Assembly (NCBI RefSeq): GCF_021117275.1
Contig: NZ_CP088245.1
Location: forward strand, 4,005,501 to 4,069,500
Origin: Metabacillus sp. B2-18
Lineage (GTDB): Bacteria > Bacillota > Bacilli > Bacillales > Bacillaceae
Reading direction: 5' to 3'
DNA: 64,000 nt
In this document: positions 52,585 through 61,767 of the stretch, piece after piece
How positions within the stretch are numbered: position 1 is the stretch's first letter
How the letters are laid out: the number at the start of each line of letters is the position of its first letter
The notes under the pieces: model-generated
Database searches by the model: none
The model's input: the letters and a program-made list of their open reading frames with translations, nothing else
What the model was told of the DNA's origin: nothing
Program-made: the position numbers and the translations under genes

Positions 52585-53718
52585 ATGATTATTGGTGTAC
52601 CGAAAGAAATTAAAAACAATGAAAACCGAGTAGCTTTAACTCCAGGTGGTGTTACACAGCTTGTTGCTTCTGGCCACCGTGTGTTAATTGAAAACAATGC
52701 AGGTGTAGGTAGTGGATTTGAAAATGAGGACTATGTCTTCGCTGGAGCACAAATCGTAGAAGAAGCTGCAAAAGTATGGGCAGATGCTGAAATGGTGATG
52801 AAAGTAAAAGAACCTCTTCCTTCTGAATATGCTTACTTTAGAAAAGGTTTAGTTTTATTCACTTATCTACACTTAGCTGCTGAGCCTGAATTAGCTCAAG
52901 CATTAAAGAAAAGTGAAGTAACGGCTATTGCTTATGAAACAGTAACTGTTAACCGCACACTTCCTTTGCTAACTCCAATGAGTGAAGTAGCCGGACGTAT
53001 GGCTGCACAAATCGGTGCCCAATTTCTTGAAAAACCTAAAGGTGGTAAGGGAATCTTACTAGCTGGTGTTCCTGGAGTAAGCCGTGGAAAGGTAACAATC
53101 ATTGGTGGTGGAGTTGTTGGAACAAACGCTGCAAAAATGGCAATTGGCCTAGGAGCCGATGTGACAATTATTGATTTAAGTGCTGAACGCTTACGTCAAT
53201 TAGATGATATTTTTGGAACACAAATTAAAACATTGATGTCGAACCCAATGAACATCGCAACTGCTGTTGCAGAAGCTGATCTGTTAATCTGTGCTGTATT
53301 AATTCCAGGAGCAAAAGCACCAACACTTGTAACAGAAGAAATGGTAGAAGCAATGAAGCCTGGTTCTGTGATCGTTGATGTTGCGATTGATCAGGGTGGT
53401 ATTGTTGAAACAGTTGACCATATTACAACTCATGACAACCCAACGTACGAAAAACACGGAGTTTTACATTATGCAGTTGCTAATATGCCAGGGGCTGTTC
53501 CACGTACATCAACCATTGCATTAACAAATGTAACAGTTCCTTATGCCTTGCAAATTGCAAATAAAGGTGCATATCGAGCTATTAGTGAAAACCCTGCTCT
53601 TCAAGAAGGTGTGAATGTAATTGCTGGAGAAATCACTTATAAAGCGGTAGCTCAAGATCTAGGTTACACATACAAAACAGTTGAAGAAGTATTAGAAAAA
53701 GCTCATTTAATGAACTAA
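52585..53718 (+). CDS. ald: Alanine dehydrogenase
   Basis: 377 aa from ATG 52585 (AAAGGAGGAAGG upstream; the longer frame from 52558 lies before this site). [22 protein letters not shown] at the N-terminus, catalytic His in [12 protein letters not shown], and NAD-binding [24 protein letters not shown]. Oxidises L-alanine to pyruvate and ammonia; needed for growth on alanine and for sporulation in B. subtilis. Confidence 0.96.
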   Translation: MIIGVPKEIKNNENRVALTPGGVTQLVASGHRVLIENNAGVGSGFENEDYVFAGAQIVEEAAKVWADAEMVMKVKEPLPSEYAYFRKGLVLFTYLHLAAEPELAQALKKSEVTAIAYETVTVNRTLPLLTPMSEVAGRMAAQIGAQFLEKPKGGKGILLAGVPGVSRGKVTIIGGGVVGTNAAKMAIGLGADVTIIDLSAERLRQLDDIFGTQIKTLMSNPMNIATAVAEADLLICAVLIPGAKAPTLVTEEMVEAMKPGSVIVDVAIDQGGIVETVDHITTHDNPTYEKHGVLHYAVANMPGAVPRTSTIALTNVTVPYALQIANKGAYRAISENPALQEGVNVIAGEITYKAVAQDLGYTYKTVEEVLEKAHLMN

Positions 53719-53729
53719 GTAAGTGGTTA

Positions 53730-53760
53730 AGAGAGGCAGAGTATTCTGTCTCTTTTTTCT
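53730..53760 (+). terminator. ald terminator
   Basis: AGAGAGGCAGA-GTAT-TCTGTCTCTTTTTT hairpin. Confidence 0.83.
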
Positions 53761-53832
53761 GTATAAAAATATCTCACATATTTTTTGTGTTTTTTCACAA
53801 ACTAATCCTGATATGGAAAAGGAGGTAATTAC

Positions 53833-54024
53833 ATGCAAAAAAATGCTAGAGGGTATGTTCAGGATTCTTGTTCAGCATTAGAAACAGCTAAGTCCTCATT
53901 ACAAAATGCCCTTAATACAGTTGAACAAGATTCTAATCGAGAAAGAATTCAAAGTTCATTGCAATCCGTAGAGGCAGCACTTCAACAATGCGGTCAAACA
54001 GCAGATATTTTAGAGCAAGCATAA
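53833..54024 (+). CDS. Small helical protein, unknown
   Basis: 63 aa, wholly helical and Gln/Ser-rich: YVQDSCSALETAKSSLQNAL and VEAALQQCGQTADILEQA, resembling an antiparallel helix pair. AAAGGAGG precedes the ATG by seven bases and a terminator follows, so it is a real gene. No family recognised with certainty. Confidence 0.7.
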   Translation: MQKNARGYVQDSCSALETAKSSLQNALNTVEQDSNRERIQSSLQSVEAALQQCGQTADILEQA

Positions 54025-54043
54025 CAACATACATTCTAATTCT

Positions 54044-54073
54044 AAGAGCTAGCACATGCATAGCTCTTTTTTT
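54044..54073 (+). terminator. Terminator of the 63-aa protein gene
   Basis: AAGAGCTA-GCACATGCA-TAGCTCTT hairpin and TTTTT. Confidence 0.83.
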
Positions 54074-54136
54074 ATGCTTCATTATCGCTTTAACTTTTGT
54101 TATCCTAACCGATACAAGACTTAAGGGGGTGAACTA

Positions 54137-54310
54137 TTGGATATTGCAGCATTATCAATTGGATTGAGCCAAGCATCCTTAGGTCAAAATGTTAGTATTG
54201 CCTTAGCAAAGAAAGTAATGGAAACTTCACAGCAAAGTAGCGAGCAGTTATTAAAGGTTATGCAAGCTCCACACCCAACTCATGGCAATGTGATTGATGT
54301 AAAAGGATAA
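54137..54310 (+). CDS. YjfB-family putative motility protein
   Basis: 57 aa, TTG start 54137 with AAGGGGGTGA upstream. MDIAALSIGLSQASLGQNVS and ALAKKVMETSQQSSEQLLKVM fit the YjfB family of small proteins linked to motility genes. Followed by a strong terminator. Function not known. Confidence 0.72.
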   Translation: MDIAALSIGLSQASLGQNVSIALAKKVMETSQQSSEQLLKVMQAPHPTHGNVIDVKG

Positions 54311-54330
54311 AACATCATCTTAGAATCGCT

Positions 54331-54380
54331 AGAAGTAAGCCCAGGAATGATAAAATCTCTTGGGCTTACTTCTTAAAAAA
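54331..54380 (+). terminator. Terminator of the yjfB-type gene
   Basis: AGAAGTAAGCCCA/TGGGCTTACTTCT, 13 bp perfect, then TAAAAAAG; the tail is weak in T on the plus strand. Confidence 0.65.
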
Positions 54381-54530
54381 GTATGTAGTCTAATTTTTTA
54401 TTCTGTATTTGCATAAATCCCCAATTATTTTTCCATCCTTTTTCTTTTAACGACGAATTGCTACAAATTCCTTTGAAACTGTCGAAATAACTCTAAAACT
54501 ATTCGTAAGAATTAGTTATATCCACCTAGA

Positions 54531-54628
54531 AGTTTGGTCATTATGAGTGTATCGGGCAAGACTAGACCAAACTATCATCCTAACTCACTTTTACTACAAG
54601 ACACCCACGTCTTGCCCGTATTTATTTT
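54531..54628. other. Two overlapping hairpins in the gap before yuiH
   Basis: Arms AGTTTGGTC/GACCAAACT and, overlapping it, CGGGCAAGAC/GTCTTGCCCG followed on the plus strand by TATTTATTTTAT. The two stems exclude each other in part. The 343-base gap 54311-54653 holds this, the yjfB-type terminator and nothing else I can name. Confidence 0.5.
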
Positions 54629-54653
54629 ATCAAGATAACTTCGTCATAACTCC

Positions 54654-55253
54654 TTAATCAAAGCTAAATCTTTCTTCTTCCCAAGGATCTCCTTGCATAT
54701 GATATCCATTCCGTTCCCAGAAACCAGGATGATTTTTCTCAGTAAATTGAATTCCTCTTACCCACTTAGCACTTTTCCAAAAGTAAAGATGAGGAATAAC
54801 TGCACGCAATGGAAATCCATGCTCAGGTGTTAAAGGTTCATCATTATAGGCATAGGCAAGTAAGCTTGTTTCTTTCATAAAATCCGCTAAAGGAAGATTT
54901 GTTGTCCAGCCTTCTTCAGCATGTATAATCACAAAGTTGGCCTTTGGCTTAAACTTAATGTCCTTCAAAAGGTCCCGAGTTTTTATACCTTGCCAGCTAA
55001 CATCAAGTTTAGACCAGCCTGTTACACAGTGAATATCGTTAGTTAAGTTTGATTGAGGAAAATGCGTTTTAAGATCGTGTAGTGTATATAACTTTGGGTT
55101 TTCTACAAGACCGTAAATTTGCAAATTCCACTTCTCTATATCCTCATAGTACGGTACATTACCTGTATGTAAAACAGGAAAGGTTGTTGTTACGTTTTGA
55201 TTTGGTGGTACACGGTCCGATGAAGATGTTTTTCTTTTTTTACCAAAGTACAT
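54654..55253 (-). CDS. yuiH: YuiH, sulfite oxidase-type molybdopterin oxidoreductase
   Basis: 199 aa, Oxidoreductase_molyb domain only. Molybdopterin region with the cofactor Cys in DIHCVTGWSKLDVSWQG, and PLRAVIPHLYFWKSAKWVRGI. No Tat or Sec signal is visible, so it is cytoplasmic. Same length as B. subtilis YuiH; substrate unknown. Divergent from bioY. Confidence 0.88.
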   Translation of the reverse strand: MYFGKKRKTSSSDRVPPNQNVTTTFPVLHTGNVPYYEDIEKWNLQIYGLVENPKLYTLHDLKTHFPQSNLTNDIHCVTGWSKLDVSWQGIKTRDLLKDIKFKPKANFVIIHAEEGWTTNLPLADFMKETSLLAYAYNDEPLTPEHGFPLRAVIPHLYFWKSAKWVRGIQFTEKNHPGFWERNGYHMQGDPWEEERFSFD

Positions 55254-55281
55254 TTATTTGAATCCCTCTCTTCCAACTCTT

Positions 55282-55315
55282 TATGTTAACCTATATAACA
55301 AACTGGTTGACAATG
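55282..55315 (+). promoter_or_regulatory. BirA operator (biotin box) of bioY
   Basis: ATGTTAACC, 13 bases, GGTTGACAAT. This fits the BirA site of Bacillus (TTGTTAACC-N13-GGTTAACAA) with two mismatches. It lies 57 bases before the bioY ATG and implies repression by BirA with biotinyl-AMP. Confidence 0.72.
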
Positions 55316-55370
55316 TTTCATTGGTCTATTATTCTTTTTTTAAGGATTATATCAAAAAGGGGGATAAACA

Positions 55371-55958
55371 ATGAAAAAGAAATTAACTACATATGATCTT
55401 GCATTAGTTGGAATGTTTGCTGCTTTAATGGCGATAGGAGCAAACATAACATCTTGGGCACCGTTTCTTGAAGTAGCTGGTGTGCCTTTATCTATGCAGC
55501 CGTTCTTTTGTATTTTAGCAGGTTTATTATTAGGGAGCAGACTTGGTGCTTTATCAATGATCGTATATGCCTTAGTAGGAATGGCAGGAGCACCTGTTTT
55601 TGCACAATTTAGCGGTGGAATTGGTGTTATATTCGGAAGTACTGGTGGATTTATTATGTCTTATATTGTAGCAGCTTATGCAGCCGGTAAAGTGATTGAA
55701 TTCAGTAAAGAAAAGAAGCTTCCTACATTTATGACAGCCTCTTTTGTCGGTATCTCACTTATTTATCTTGTCGGCACAACCTATATGTGGCTTGCATTAA
55801 ATGTTTGGATTAATGCTCCTATGTCATATGGAGCTGCTTGGGCTATTATGGCTTGGTTTATTGTAAAAGATGTAGCTTTTACCGTTTTAGGTGCATTTAT
55901 TGCTCCACGGATTTACTTTGCAGTATCAAAAGCAACATCAAAAAGAATAGCAGCTTGA
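55371..55958 (+). CDS. bioY: Biotin transporter BioY
   Basis: 195 aa, six membrane helices; S-component of an ECF-type transporter. Family motifs: GVPLSMQPFFCILAGLLLG, and AGAPVFAQFSGGIGVIFGSTGGF near 70-95. ATG behind AAAGGGGG. B. subtilis yuiG (bioYB) in the same place is BirA-controlled; a matching operator is seen here. Confidence 0.93.
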   Translation: MKKKLTTYDLALVGMFAALMAIGANITSWAPFLEVAGVPLSMQPFFCILAGLLLGSRLGALSMIVYALVGMAGAPVFAQFSGGIGVIFGSTGGFIMSYIVAAYAAGKVIEFSKEKKLPTFMTASFVGISLIYLVGTTYMWLALNVWINAPMSYGAAWAIMAWFIVKDVAFTVLGAFIAPRIYFAVSKATSKRIAA

Positions 55959-55964
55959 ATGAAT

Positions 55965-56000
55965 ACACCAAGGCATTTTATAAAGCCTTGGTGTTTTTTA
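55965..56000 (+). terminator. bioY terminator
   Basis: ACACCAAGGC/GCCTTGGTGT hairpin and TTTTTT seven bases after the stop. Confidence 0.83.
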
Positions 56001-56017
56001 AAATGTTTTTGTTAACC

Positions 56018-56560
56018 TTATTCTATTGAACCTTTATTTTCCTCAAGATAAAGCTGTTCTTGCTCAGCCGTCATCACGCCTGTTGCCTCTCCGATTGTAC
56101 CTCCTTGAATTCTCCAAATTTTATTATGATCTTTGTCAGCTTCTGAGAAATCATCAACCGACCACCTATGTAAAATATCTAAAAATACTTCTTCATTTTC
56201 ATATTGCCCAGTTTCAACAACTGCAATAAGATAGTTTATCCGTTCAGTTGTCATTTCATAATGAAGCCACTTTTCCTCGGCAATTACTTTTTGATGAGAC
56301 ATTCCATGCAGATAATTAAGTATATCTTCCTCTGTTAACTCAGTAGTATCTTTACCTCCGAATGGGTTTTCATCTAGATTAACTTCCTCTGAAGCCTTAT
56401 CAACCTTCTCCTTTGATGTTTGTTCTTCGATATCAGCTTGGGCAGTAGATACAGCTTTTGAATTTACCATATCTAGCATAATGACACTAAAACACCCTAA
56501 ACATATTGCACCTACTATCACACTAGCAACAAGTATTTTGTTTTCCTTCATCCATGACAT
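56018..56560 (-). CDS. Membrane-anchored protein with DUF6241-like domain
   Basis: 180 aa. Signal-anchor helix at 9-31, low-complexity acidic linker (about 35-70), then a helical domain with DILNYLHGMSHQKVIAEEKW and TTERINYLIAVVETGQYENEEVFLDILHRWSVDDFS. ATG behind AGGAGGTTACTTCC. The helical domain resembles DUF6241 proteins of Bacillus; function unknown. Confidence 0.68.
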   Translation of the reverse strand: MSWMKENKILVASVIVGAICLGCFSVIMLDMVNSKAVSTAQADIEEQTSKEKVDKASEEVNLDENPFGGKDTTELTEEDILNYLHGMSHQKVIAEEKWLHYEMTTERINYLIAVVETGQYENEEVFLDILHRWSVDDFSEADKDHNKIWRIQGGTIGEATGVMTAEQEQLYLEENKGSIE

Positions 56561-56741
56561 GGAAGTAACCTCCTAAAAAAGGATAGTTCTATGATACAAT
56601 GGATAATTTAATAGAGACAAGAGAAGACTTTGTCGAAAGAAATCACATCTAAACTTTTTTACTAATTTGTTAGTATGAATGTATAATAAATACTAGTTTT
56701 GGTTATAAAGTTAGTAGAGTAAACAAAGAGGGTGTGAAAAA

Positions 56742-56906
56742 ATGAAGGCTTTAGTAATCAAAAGATATTTTTTAGATATAAATGAAAGAGAACAACTGGA
56801 AAGAGAGTTCACCAAACAAAATCCCGATTTAATTGAAAATATACTAGAATGGGATGATGAGGAGTTACTGGAGAAATTAAATATAGACAGAAAAAACTTG
56901 GTTTAG
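56742..56906 (+). CDS. Small acidic protein (54 aa), unknown
   Basis: ATG 56742 behind GAGGGTGTG; product is charged and helical (INEREQLEREFTKQNPDLIE, EWDDEELLEKLNIDRKNLV). The stop lies inside the terminator hairpin at 56893-56922. No family recognised. Confidence 0.6.
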   Translation: MKALVIKRYFLDINEREQLEREFTKQNPDLIENILEWDDEELLEKLNIDRKNLV

Positions 56907-56922
56907 TAGACCAAGTTTTTTT
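56893..56922. terminator. Bidirectional terminator of the 54-aa gene and yuiF
   Basis: AAAACTTGGT-TTAGTAG-ACCAAGTTTT hairpin with T and A runs on its sides. Confidence 0.82.
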
Positions 56923-56934
56923 CTGTTTAACCAC

Positions 56935-58284
56935 TTATAACAAAACAGCTGCAATCCAGCCAAAGATAATTAACGGGATATTATAGTGCACAAAGGTTGG
57001 AACACATGTATCCCAAATATGATGATGATTTCCGTCAGCTGCTAGTCCAGATGTTGGACCTAATGTACTATCAGAAGCAGGAGATCCTGCATCTCCTAGT
57101 GCCGCAGCTGTTCCAACAATCGCAATTGTTGCCATTGGACTAAAGCCTAACTCCAAGCATAATGGAACGAATATCGTTGTAATGATTGGAATTGTTGAAA
57201 ATGAAGATCCTATCCCCATCGTAATGAGCAAGCCCACAATCAGCATTAGGATGGCCCCAATTGTTTGATTTCCCCCAATTAAATTTGCTGCGTCTTCTAC
57301 TAACTTTTCAACATGACCAGTTTCTTTAAGAACACTAGCAAATCCTGAAGCTGTAATCATCACAAAACCAATAAAAGCCATCATCTTCATACCTGAAGTC
57401 ACAATCGAATCTGCTTCGTTTCGTTTTAAGACACCACCAAGAAATAAAACACTTAAACCTGCTAACGCACCGAAGATCATTCCTTCTACTCCGAGTTTCT
57501 GAGAAAGATAGAGTTGTACAGAAAGCGAAACTAGAATCGACACAATTGCTACAGTAATACTTTTCTTTGTATAAGTTTGACCTGATTGCTGCCCAGCCAT
57601 TTCACGAGTTTCATATTGTCTTTTCTTACGATATGTAAAGAAAACAGCTATTAACAAGCCACATACCATCCCTATTGCAGGTATTGCCATAGCAGAGGGA
57701 ATATCTGCTAACGAAACCGTTAAGCCGCTTTCCCGCATATTCGTTTGCATAATTTCATGGAAAATCGCCCCAAACCCTACAGGCAAGAACATATATGGAG
57801 TAATTAATCCAAACGTAAGAACAGTCGCAATTAATCGACGATCAACTTGAAGCTCATTCAATACTTTTAATAGAGGTGGAATAAGCACTGGAATAAAAGC
57901 AATGTGAACGGGAATGACATTTTGTGAGAAAATAGCCATGATTAAGATCATAAAAACAATTAGTGCCTTTGATAAAGCTTTTCTTCTTGTATCACCGTCA
58001 CGACCTACTACTTTTATAACTGAAGATACCATTGCATCTGGAAGTCCTGAAGATGTTAGGGCAACTGCAAATGCTCCTAACAATGCATAACTTAGCGCAA
58101 CTGTTGCATTGCCTCCCAAGCCTGCTGTAAAGGTATCTACTGTTGTGGCTAAATCAAGACCACCTGTTAGTCCTCCTATTAATGCGCCTATCACAAGTGC
58201 AAAAACAACATTTGTTCTTAATAAGCTTAAAATAAGCATAGCAAAAACAGCAATAATAACTGCATTCAAATATAAAACCCCCAA
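56935..58284 (-). CDS. yuiF: YuiF, Na+/H+ antiporter-family transporter
   Basis: 449 aa, 12 or so membrane helices. Conserved ALLGAFAVALTSSGLPDAM, and GTAAALGDAGSPASDSTLGPTSGL near the C-terminus, as in the NhaC/YuiF family of putative Na+-coupled amino-acid transporters. Start ATG/TTG near 58284 in a region rich in A. Exact substrate unknown. Confidence 0.87.
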   Translation of the reverse strand: MGVLYLNAVIIAVFAMLILSLLRTNVVFALVIGALIGGLTGGLDLATTVDTFTAGLGGNATVALSYALLGAFAVALTSSGLPDAMVSSVIKVVGRDGDTRRKALSKALIVFMILIMAIFSQNVIPVHIAFIPVLIPPLLKVLNELQVDRRLIATVLTFGLITPYMFLPVGFGAIFHEIMQTNMRESGLTVSLADIPSAMAIPAIGMVCGLLIAVFFTYRKKRQYETREMAGQQSGQTYTKKSITVAIVSILVSLSVQLYLSQKLGVEGMIFGALAGLSVLFLGGVLKRNEADSIVTSGMKMMAFIGFVMITASGFASVLKETGHVEKLVEDAANLIGGNQTIGAILMLIVGLLITMGIGSSFSTIPIITTIFVPLCLELGFSPMATIAIVGTAAALGDAGSPASDSTLGPTSGLAADGNHHHIWDTCVPTFVHYNIPLIIFGWIAAVLL

Positions 58285-58495
58285 AAATCCTTTAGTTTAC
58301 TAATATGGTAGAGAATTAAACAACGAAAATTAATTTACCATACTTTTTTCGAGCCTGTCAATTGCGAAAGGAGAATTTTTTTGACGATTTTGATCATTTA
58401 TTTGCTAATTTCAAAGTTTTATTTGGCGATTCCGGCTTGGACCCCTTATTTTGGACACAAACTTTAGAATACTTTTGTTTTTGTCGTTTTTCATT

Positions 58496-58602
58496 TTCTT
58501 CTTCACCTTTGGCATTTTAGATGATGTCACTTCAGCGTCAAGCCAAGATCGCTTGACCCTTTCGCTCCATCATCTACGTGTGTGTTAGGTGAAGAAGGAG
58601 TT
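58496..58602. repeat. Nested palindrome in the IS3 element
   Basis: Outer arms CTTCTTCACCT and AGGTGAAGAAG, middle arms GATGATG and CATCATC, inner arms GCGTCAAG.. and CGCTTGAC. It follows orfB and has the same kind of build, with the same GTCAAG/CTTGAC core, as the palindrome in the ISL3 element. Confidence 0.75.
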
Positions 58603-58614
58603 ACTCTGCCATCG

Positions 58615-59505
58615 CTATAAGCTGATTGCCATTTCTTCAATAAACCCAGTCTCCATATACTGTTTGTTAAATTGAAGAGGAGACATATAGTTTAGGCTAC
58701 CATGGTATCGACGTTTGTTATAAAACTCTATATACTCATCTACTCTAAGATACGCTTCATCAAAACTGTCAAAAATATATCTCTGGTAACATTCACGTTC
58801 AATGATACTATGAAAGGACTCAATAAATGCATTTAGATTGGGTGATTTCGGTGGTATCCTTTCATGGAACACCTTATGGTGTTCACAGAACTCTCCGAAA
58901 TCATAACTAGTAAATTGGGGCCCATTATCAGTCCGAATTATAAGGCTAAACTTCTCTTCTTCTTGTGGTAAATGCACCTGTCTCTTCAGGAGTGCTTCTT
59001 GAAGCATATTTGTTATATCTTTGGCTTTACACACTGGTCCACGGTAATATCCTACGATACAACGGTCAAACACATCAATTGCACAAGCTAAGAAGAAAAA
59101 TCGACCACTACCGTTTATAGAGCCATATTTTATATCTAACTGCCATAATTGATTTGGTCCATTAATATAATGCTGTTTTGCTAGGCGTCTTGGGAAAGAT
59201 GAAGCCTTCCTTCTTGGTAATAAAATACCTAGTTCACCACACATACGATATACCTTCTTATGGTTAATGTTAAGGTTGAATGTGTCTCTCAAATATTCGG
59301 TGAGCTTATGGTATCCGTAGACACCTTCTTCACCTTCAACAGCTTCCATTAATATTTCTTCAATCTTTTCATCAGGAACCATTACTCCTGTATGAGTCTT
59401 TGAATAGCCTGGATAAGGTCGTCCTTTTTTCACTACAGTCTTTTCTTTTTGTTTATTTATATGGTAATAGTACAAGGATCTTGGCACCTCCACTGCTTTT
59501 GTCAA
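58615..59505 (-). CDS. IS3-family transposase OrfB (DDE integrase part)
   Basis: 296 aa as an independent frame; in the OrfAB fusion the reading continues upstream to the slippery site. HTH_21 part (GVYGYHKLTEYLRDTFNLNINHKKVYRMC) and rve domain with the DDE set: QLDIKYGSING, RTDNGPQFTSYDF, AFIESFHSIIERE. All catalytic residues present. Confidence 0.92.
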   Translation of the reverse strand: MTKAVEVPRSLYYYHINKQKEKTVVKKGRPYPGYSKTHTGVMVPDEKIEEILMEAVEGEEGVYGYHKLTEYLRDTFNLNINHKKVYRMCGELGILLPRRKASSFPRRLAKQHYINGPNQLWQLDIKYGSINGSGRFFFLACAIDVFDRCIVGYYRGPVCKAKDITNMLQEALLKRQVHLPQEEEKFSLIIRTDNGPQFTSYDFGEFCEHHKVFHERIPPKSPNLNAFIESFHSIIERECYQRYIFDSFDEAYLRVDEYIEFYNKRRYHGSLNYMSPLQFNKQYMETGFIEEMAISL

Positions 59506-59561
59506 AAGTTTTATTGGAAATCCTTCATGAGCCCATAACCTGATCTCCTGAATTTTCTCTT

Positions 59562-59891
59562 CTAACGAGAATCGCTTTTTTTTAGCAAGTTTCTTAGCAT
59601 TGCGACTTCCAATTCTTTTTCTCCAAGCAGCTTCATTGCCTGTTGATATTTCTCTTTTAATTCATCTTTTGAAGGATTTTCCGATAATACAGTAGTCCCT
59701 TCTTTTTCCATAATCTCTTGAACATCATCTTCGTATTCTTTCATCCATTTTCTAAGTGTCTCACGGGTAATTCCTGCTTTTCTTGCAGTAGATGTTAAAT
59801 TACCTGTTTCAAGTGCGATTCGTACATACTTCTTTTTTACATCCTCAATTACATCTATCTTCTTTTTAGGCATGTCTTTAGCCTCCGTCAT
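59562..59891 (-). CDS. IS3-family OrfA (DNA-binding part)
   Basis: 109 aa. Helix-turn-helix LTSTARKAGITRETLRKWMKEYE and a C-terminal leucine-zipper-like helix (LKEKYQQAMKLLGEKELEVAML). Eight A residues (CTAAAAAAAAGC) near the end form a -1 slip site that leads into orfB. Confidence 0.88.
   Translation of the reverse strand: MTEAKDMPKKKIDVIEDVKKKYVRIALETGNLTSTARKAGITRETLRKWMKEYEDDVQEIMEKEGTTVLSENPSKDELKEKYQQAMKLLGEKELEVAMLRNLLKKSDSR
59576..59583 (-). promoter_or_regulatory. Programmed -1 frameshift site of the IS3 element
   Basis: A run of eight A on the minus strand near the end of orfA. After slipping back one base the frame reads KRFSLEEKIQEIRLWAHEGF and joins orfB without a stop. Confidence 0.75.
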
Positions 59892-60020
59892 TTAGATACT
59901 CTTAGCTTAGTCATAGTTTACTTTTTTTAATATTTCGTGTCTAAATGATTAAGGGGTCTAAAAAGATTCTTAGCATTTATTTGCCGCTTTGCTCTATATA
60001 TTTGATTTTCGACAAAATCA

Positions 60021-60061
60021 CGAAAAAAGGACCAACATTCACGCATGTCGGTCCTTTTTCT
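60021..60061 (-). terminator. pepA terminator
   Basis: AAAGGACCGACAT/ATGTTGGTCCTTT hairpin with TTTTTT on the minus strand. Confidence 0.83.
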
Positions 60062-61570
60062 TTATTTCACTTCAAAATTCTCTACTAAAGTAGCTAATGT
60101 TCTTGCCATTACGCCAGTTGCACCTGTTGGTCCAAGTTCAGATTTTTGGGAAGTTGTAGCTGTGCCTGCTATATCTAGGTGTACCCATGGAGTGCCTTCA
60201 GCGAATTCTCCAATAAACGTTCCTGCCATAATGGCATGTCCTTCACGACCAGGTGAATTGTTTAAGTCGGCCATCTTGCTATTTCGAACACGTTTTTTAT
60301 CGCCTTCAAATATCGGTAAACGCCAGACTGGTTCATCACATTCGTGTGATGCTTGAAGAACTTGTTCAAAAAACTCCTCATTATTAGTCATAGCACCAGT
60401 TGTTTCTGTTCCTAACGCAATAATTACACCACCAGTTAATGTAGCAACATCAACTAAATAATTAGCTCCATGAAATTTTGCATAAGTAATTCCATCAGCA
60501 AGCGCCAAACGACCTTCTGCATCAGTATTCAAAACCTCAATCGTTTTTCCACTTAATGAAACAATCACATCATCAGGTTTAAATGCACCACCACTAATCA
60601 TATTATCTGTAGATGGGATTACAGCTACAACATTTTGTTCCGGCTTCATTTCACCGATGATCTGCATAGCTCCAAGTACAGATGCTGCTCCCCCCATGTC
60701 CGTTTTCATCCCGACAATTCCATCCTTTGGCTTAATGGAGTAGCCACCTGTATCATAGGTGATTCCTTTTCCAACAAGACCAATTACATCTGTCCACTCT
60801 TCTTTTCCCTGATATTTTAAGACAATCATTTTAGGTGGCTCTTCTGAACCTTTATTAACTGCTAGGAGAGCTCCCATCCCAAGTCGTTCCATATCCTCTT
60901 TTTCCAAAACTTCGTATTCAAATTGATATCTTTTTGCTAATTCAATTGAATAAGAAGCAAGCTCTGTAGCTGTTAGAAGATTTGGCGGCATATTAGTTAG
61001 CGTTCTTGCACTATTTGTTCCCTCACCAAAAGCATAACCAACTTCAAGTGCAGATTTAATTTCAAGGCTTTCTTCACTTTCAGTTAATACTGAGATAGTT
61101 TCAATATTTTTTTCAGGTTCATTTGACTTTTGTTTATAATCTAAAATCTTATAAGTTGATAAGGAAAAAGCTTCTGCAAGAGCATGTGCTGCTTCAACGT
61201 CGTTCATTCTTTCATTTGAAAACGTGTCAATCGCTACACTTATATGTTGGAGCTTTGCTTGTTGAATCGTCTGAAATAATTCTCCAAAAGCTCTTTTCAC
61301 TCGAAAAAATGTAATGTCTGCTTCTTTCCCTAAGCCAACAAAGAAGATACGTTTTACAGCAAGTTTTCCAAGGGTATGTAGTTTAGTAACGGATTTATAT
61401 TTTGTTGAGAGATCTCCGTCTTTCATTAACTCTGTTATTTGACCATTTAATTTCTCGTCAAGTTCTTTGGCATATCCAGTGAGTTTGCTCGTTTTTTGAT
61501 ATAGCCCAATAACTAATGTATCGTTATCGTTAAGTTCAATTGTATTTGCTGCATGTATAACTTTAAACAT
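60062..61570 (-). CDS. pepA: Leucyl aminopeptidase (M17 family, YuiE)
   Basis: 502 aa. M17 motifs: [20 protein letters not shown] (metal-binding Lys and Asp), [14 protein letters not shown], and [13 protein letters not shown], the family signature with its metal ligands. Cleaves N-terminal amino acids from peptides in the cytoplasm with two Zn2+/Mn2+ ions. Place as B. subtilis yuiE. Confidence 0.95.
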   Translation of the reverse strand: MFKVIHAANTIELNDNDTLVIGLYQKTSKLTGYAKELDEKLNGQITELMKDGDLSTKYKSVTKLHTLGKLAVKRIFFVGLGKEADITFFRVKRAFGELFQTIQQAKLQHISVAIDTFSNERMNDVEAAHALAEAFSLSTYKILDYKQKSNEPEKNIETISVLTESEESLEIKSALEVGYAFGEGTNSARTLTNMPPNLLTATELASYSIELAKRYQFEYEVLEKEDMERLGMGALLAVNKGSEEPPKMIVLKYQGKEEWTDVIGLVGKGITYDTGGYSIKPKDGIVGMKTDMGGAASVLGAMQIIGEMKPEQNVVAVIPSTDNMISGGAFKPDDVIVSLSGKTIEVLNTDAEGRLALADGITYAKFHGANYLVDVATLTGGVIIALGTETTGAMTNNEEFFEQVLQASHECDEPVWRLPIFEGDKKRVRNSKMADLNNSPGREGHAIMAGTFIGEFAEGTPWVHLDIAGTATTSQKSELGPTGATGVMARTLATLVENFEVK

Positions 61571-61767
61571 TCATAGCACCTCCATTATGTATGTATATCT
61601 ATTGTATAGTACATATTTAAAAAAGTGTAATAAGACAAATCCAACTAACGAACTTCACCTTATTCTGACAATGTATATGCTATAATGAAGAAAATCTTTT
61701 TAACAATTTTCTTTATATTAGGAGTTTTATAATACATAATTGCCCTAAAAACGAAAGGAGCTTAATC

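Larger units (their letters stand above)
58438..59960 (-). mobile_element. IS3-family insertion sequence
   Basis: About 1523 bp between yuiF and pepA. Ends are imperfect inverted repeats: left TGGACCCCTTATTTTGGACAC, right (as complement) TAGACCCCTTA, then TTTAGACAC with four extra bases. orfA and orfB overlap through a -1 frameshift site. A nested palindrome lies beyond orfB. I see no target duplication at these borders, so the element may have lost it or the borders are off by a few bases. Confidence 0.85.

Noticed and set aside
58381..58437. Direct repeat CATTTATTTGC on both sides of the IS3 element as target duplication
   Set aside because: The copies (58395 and 59974) are not next to the element ends, and AT-rich 11-mers recur by chance here.
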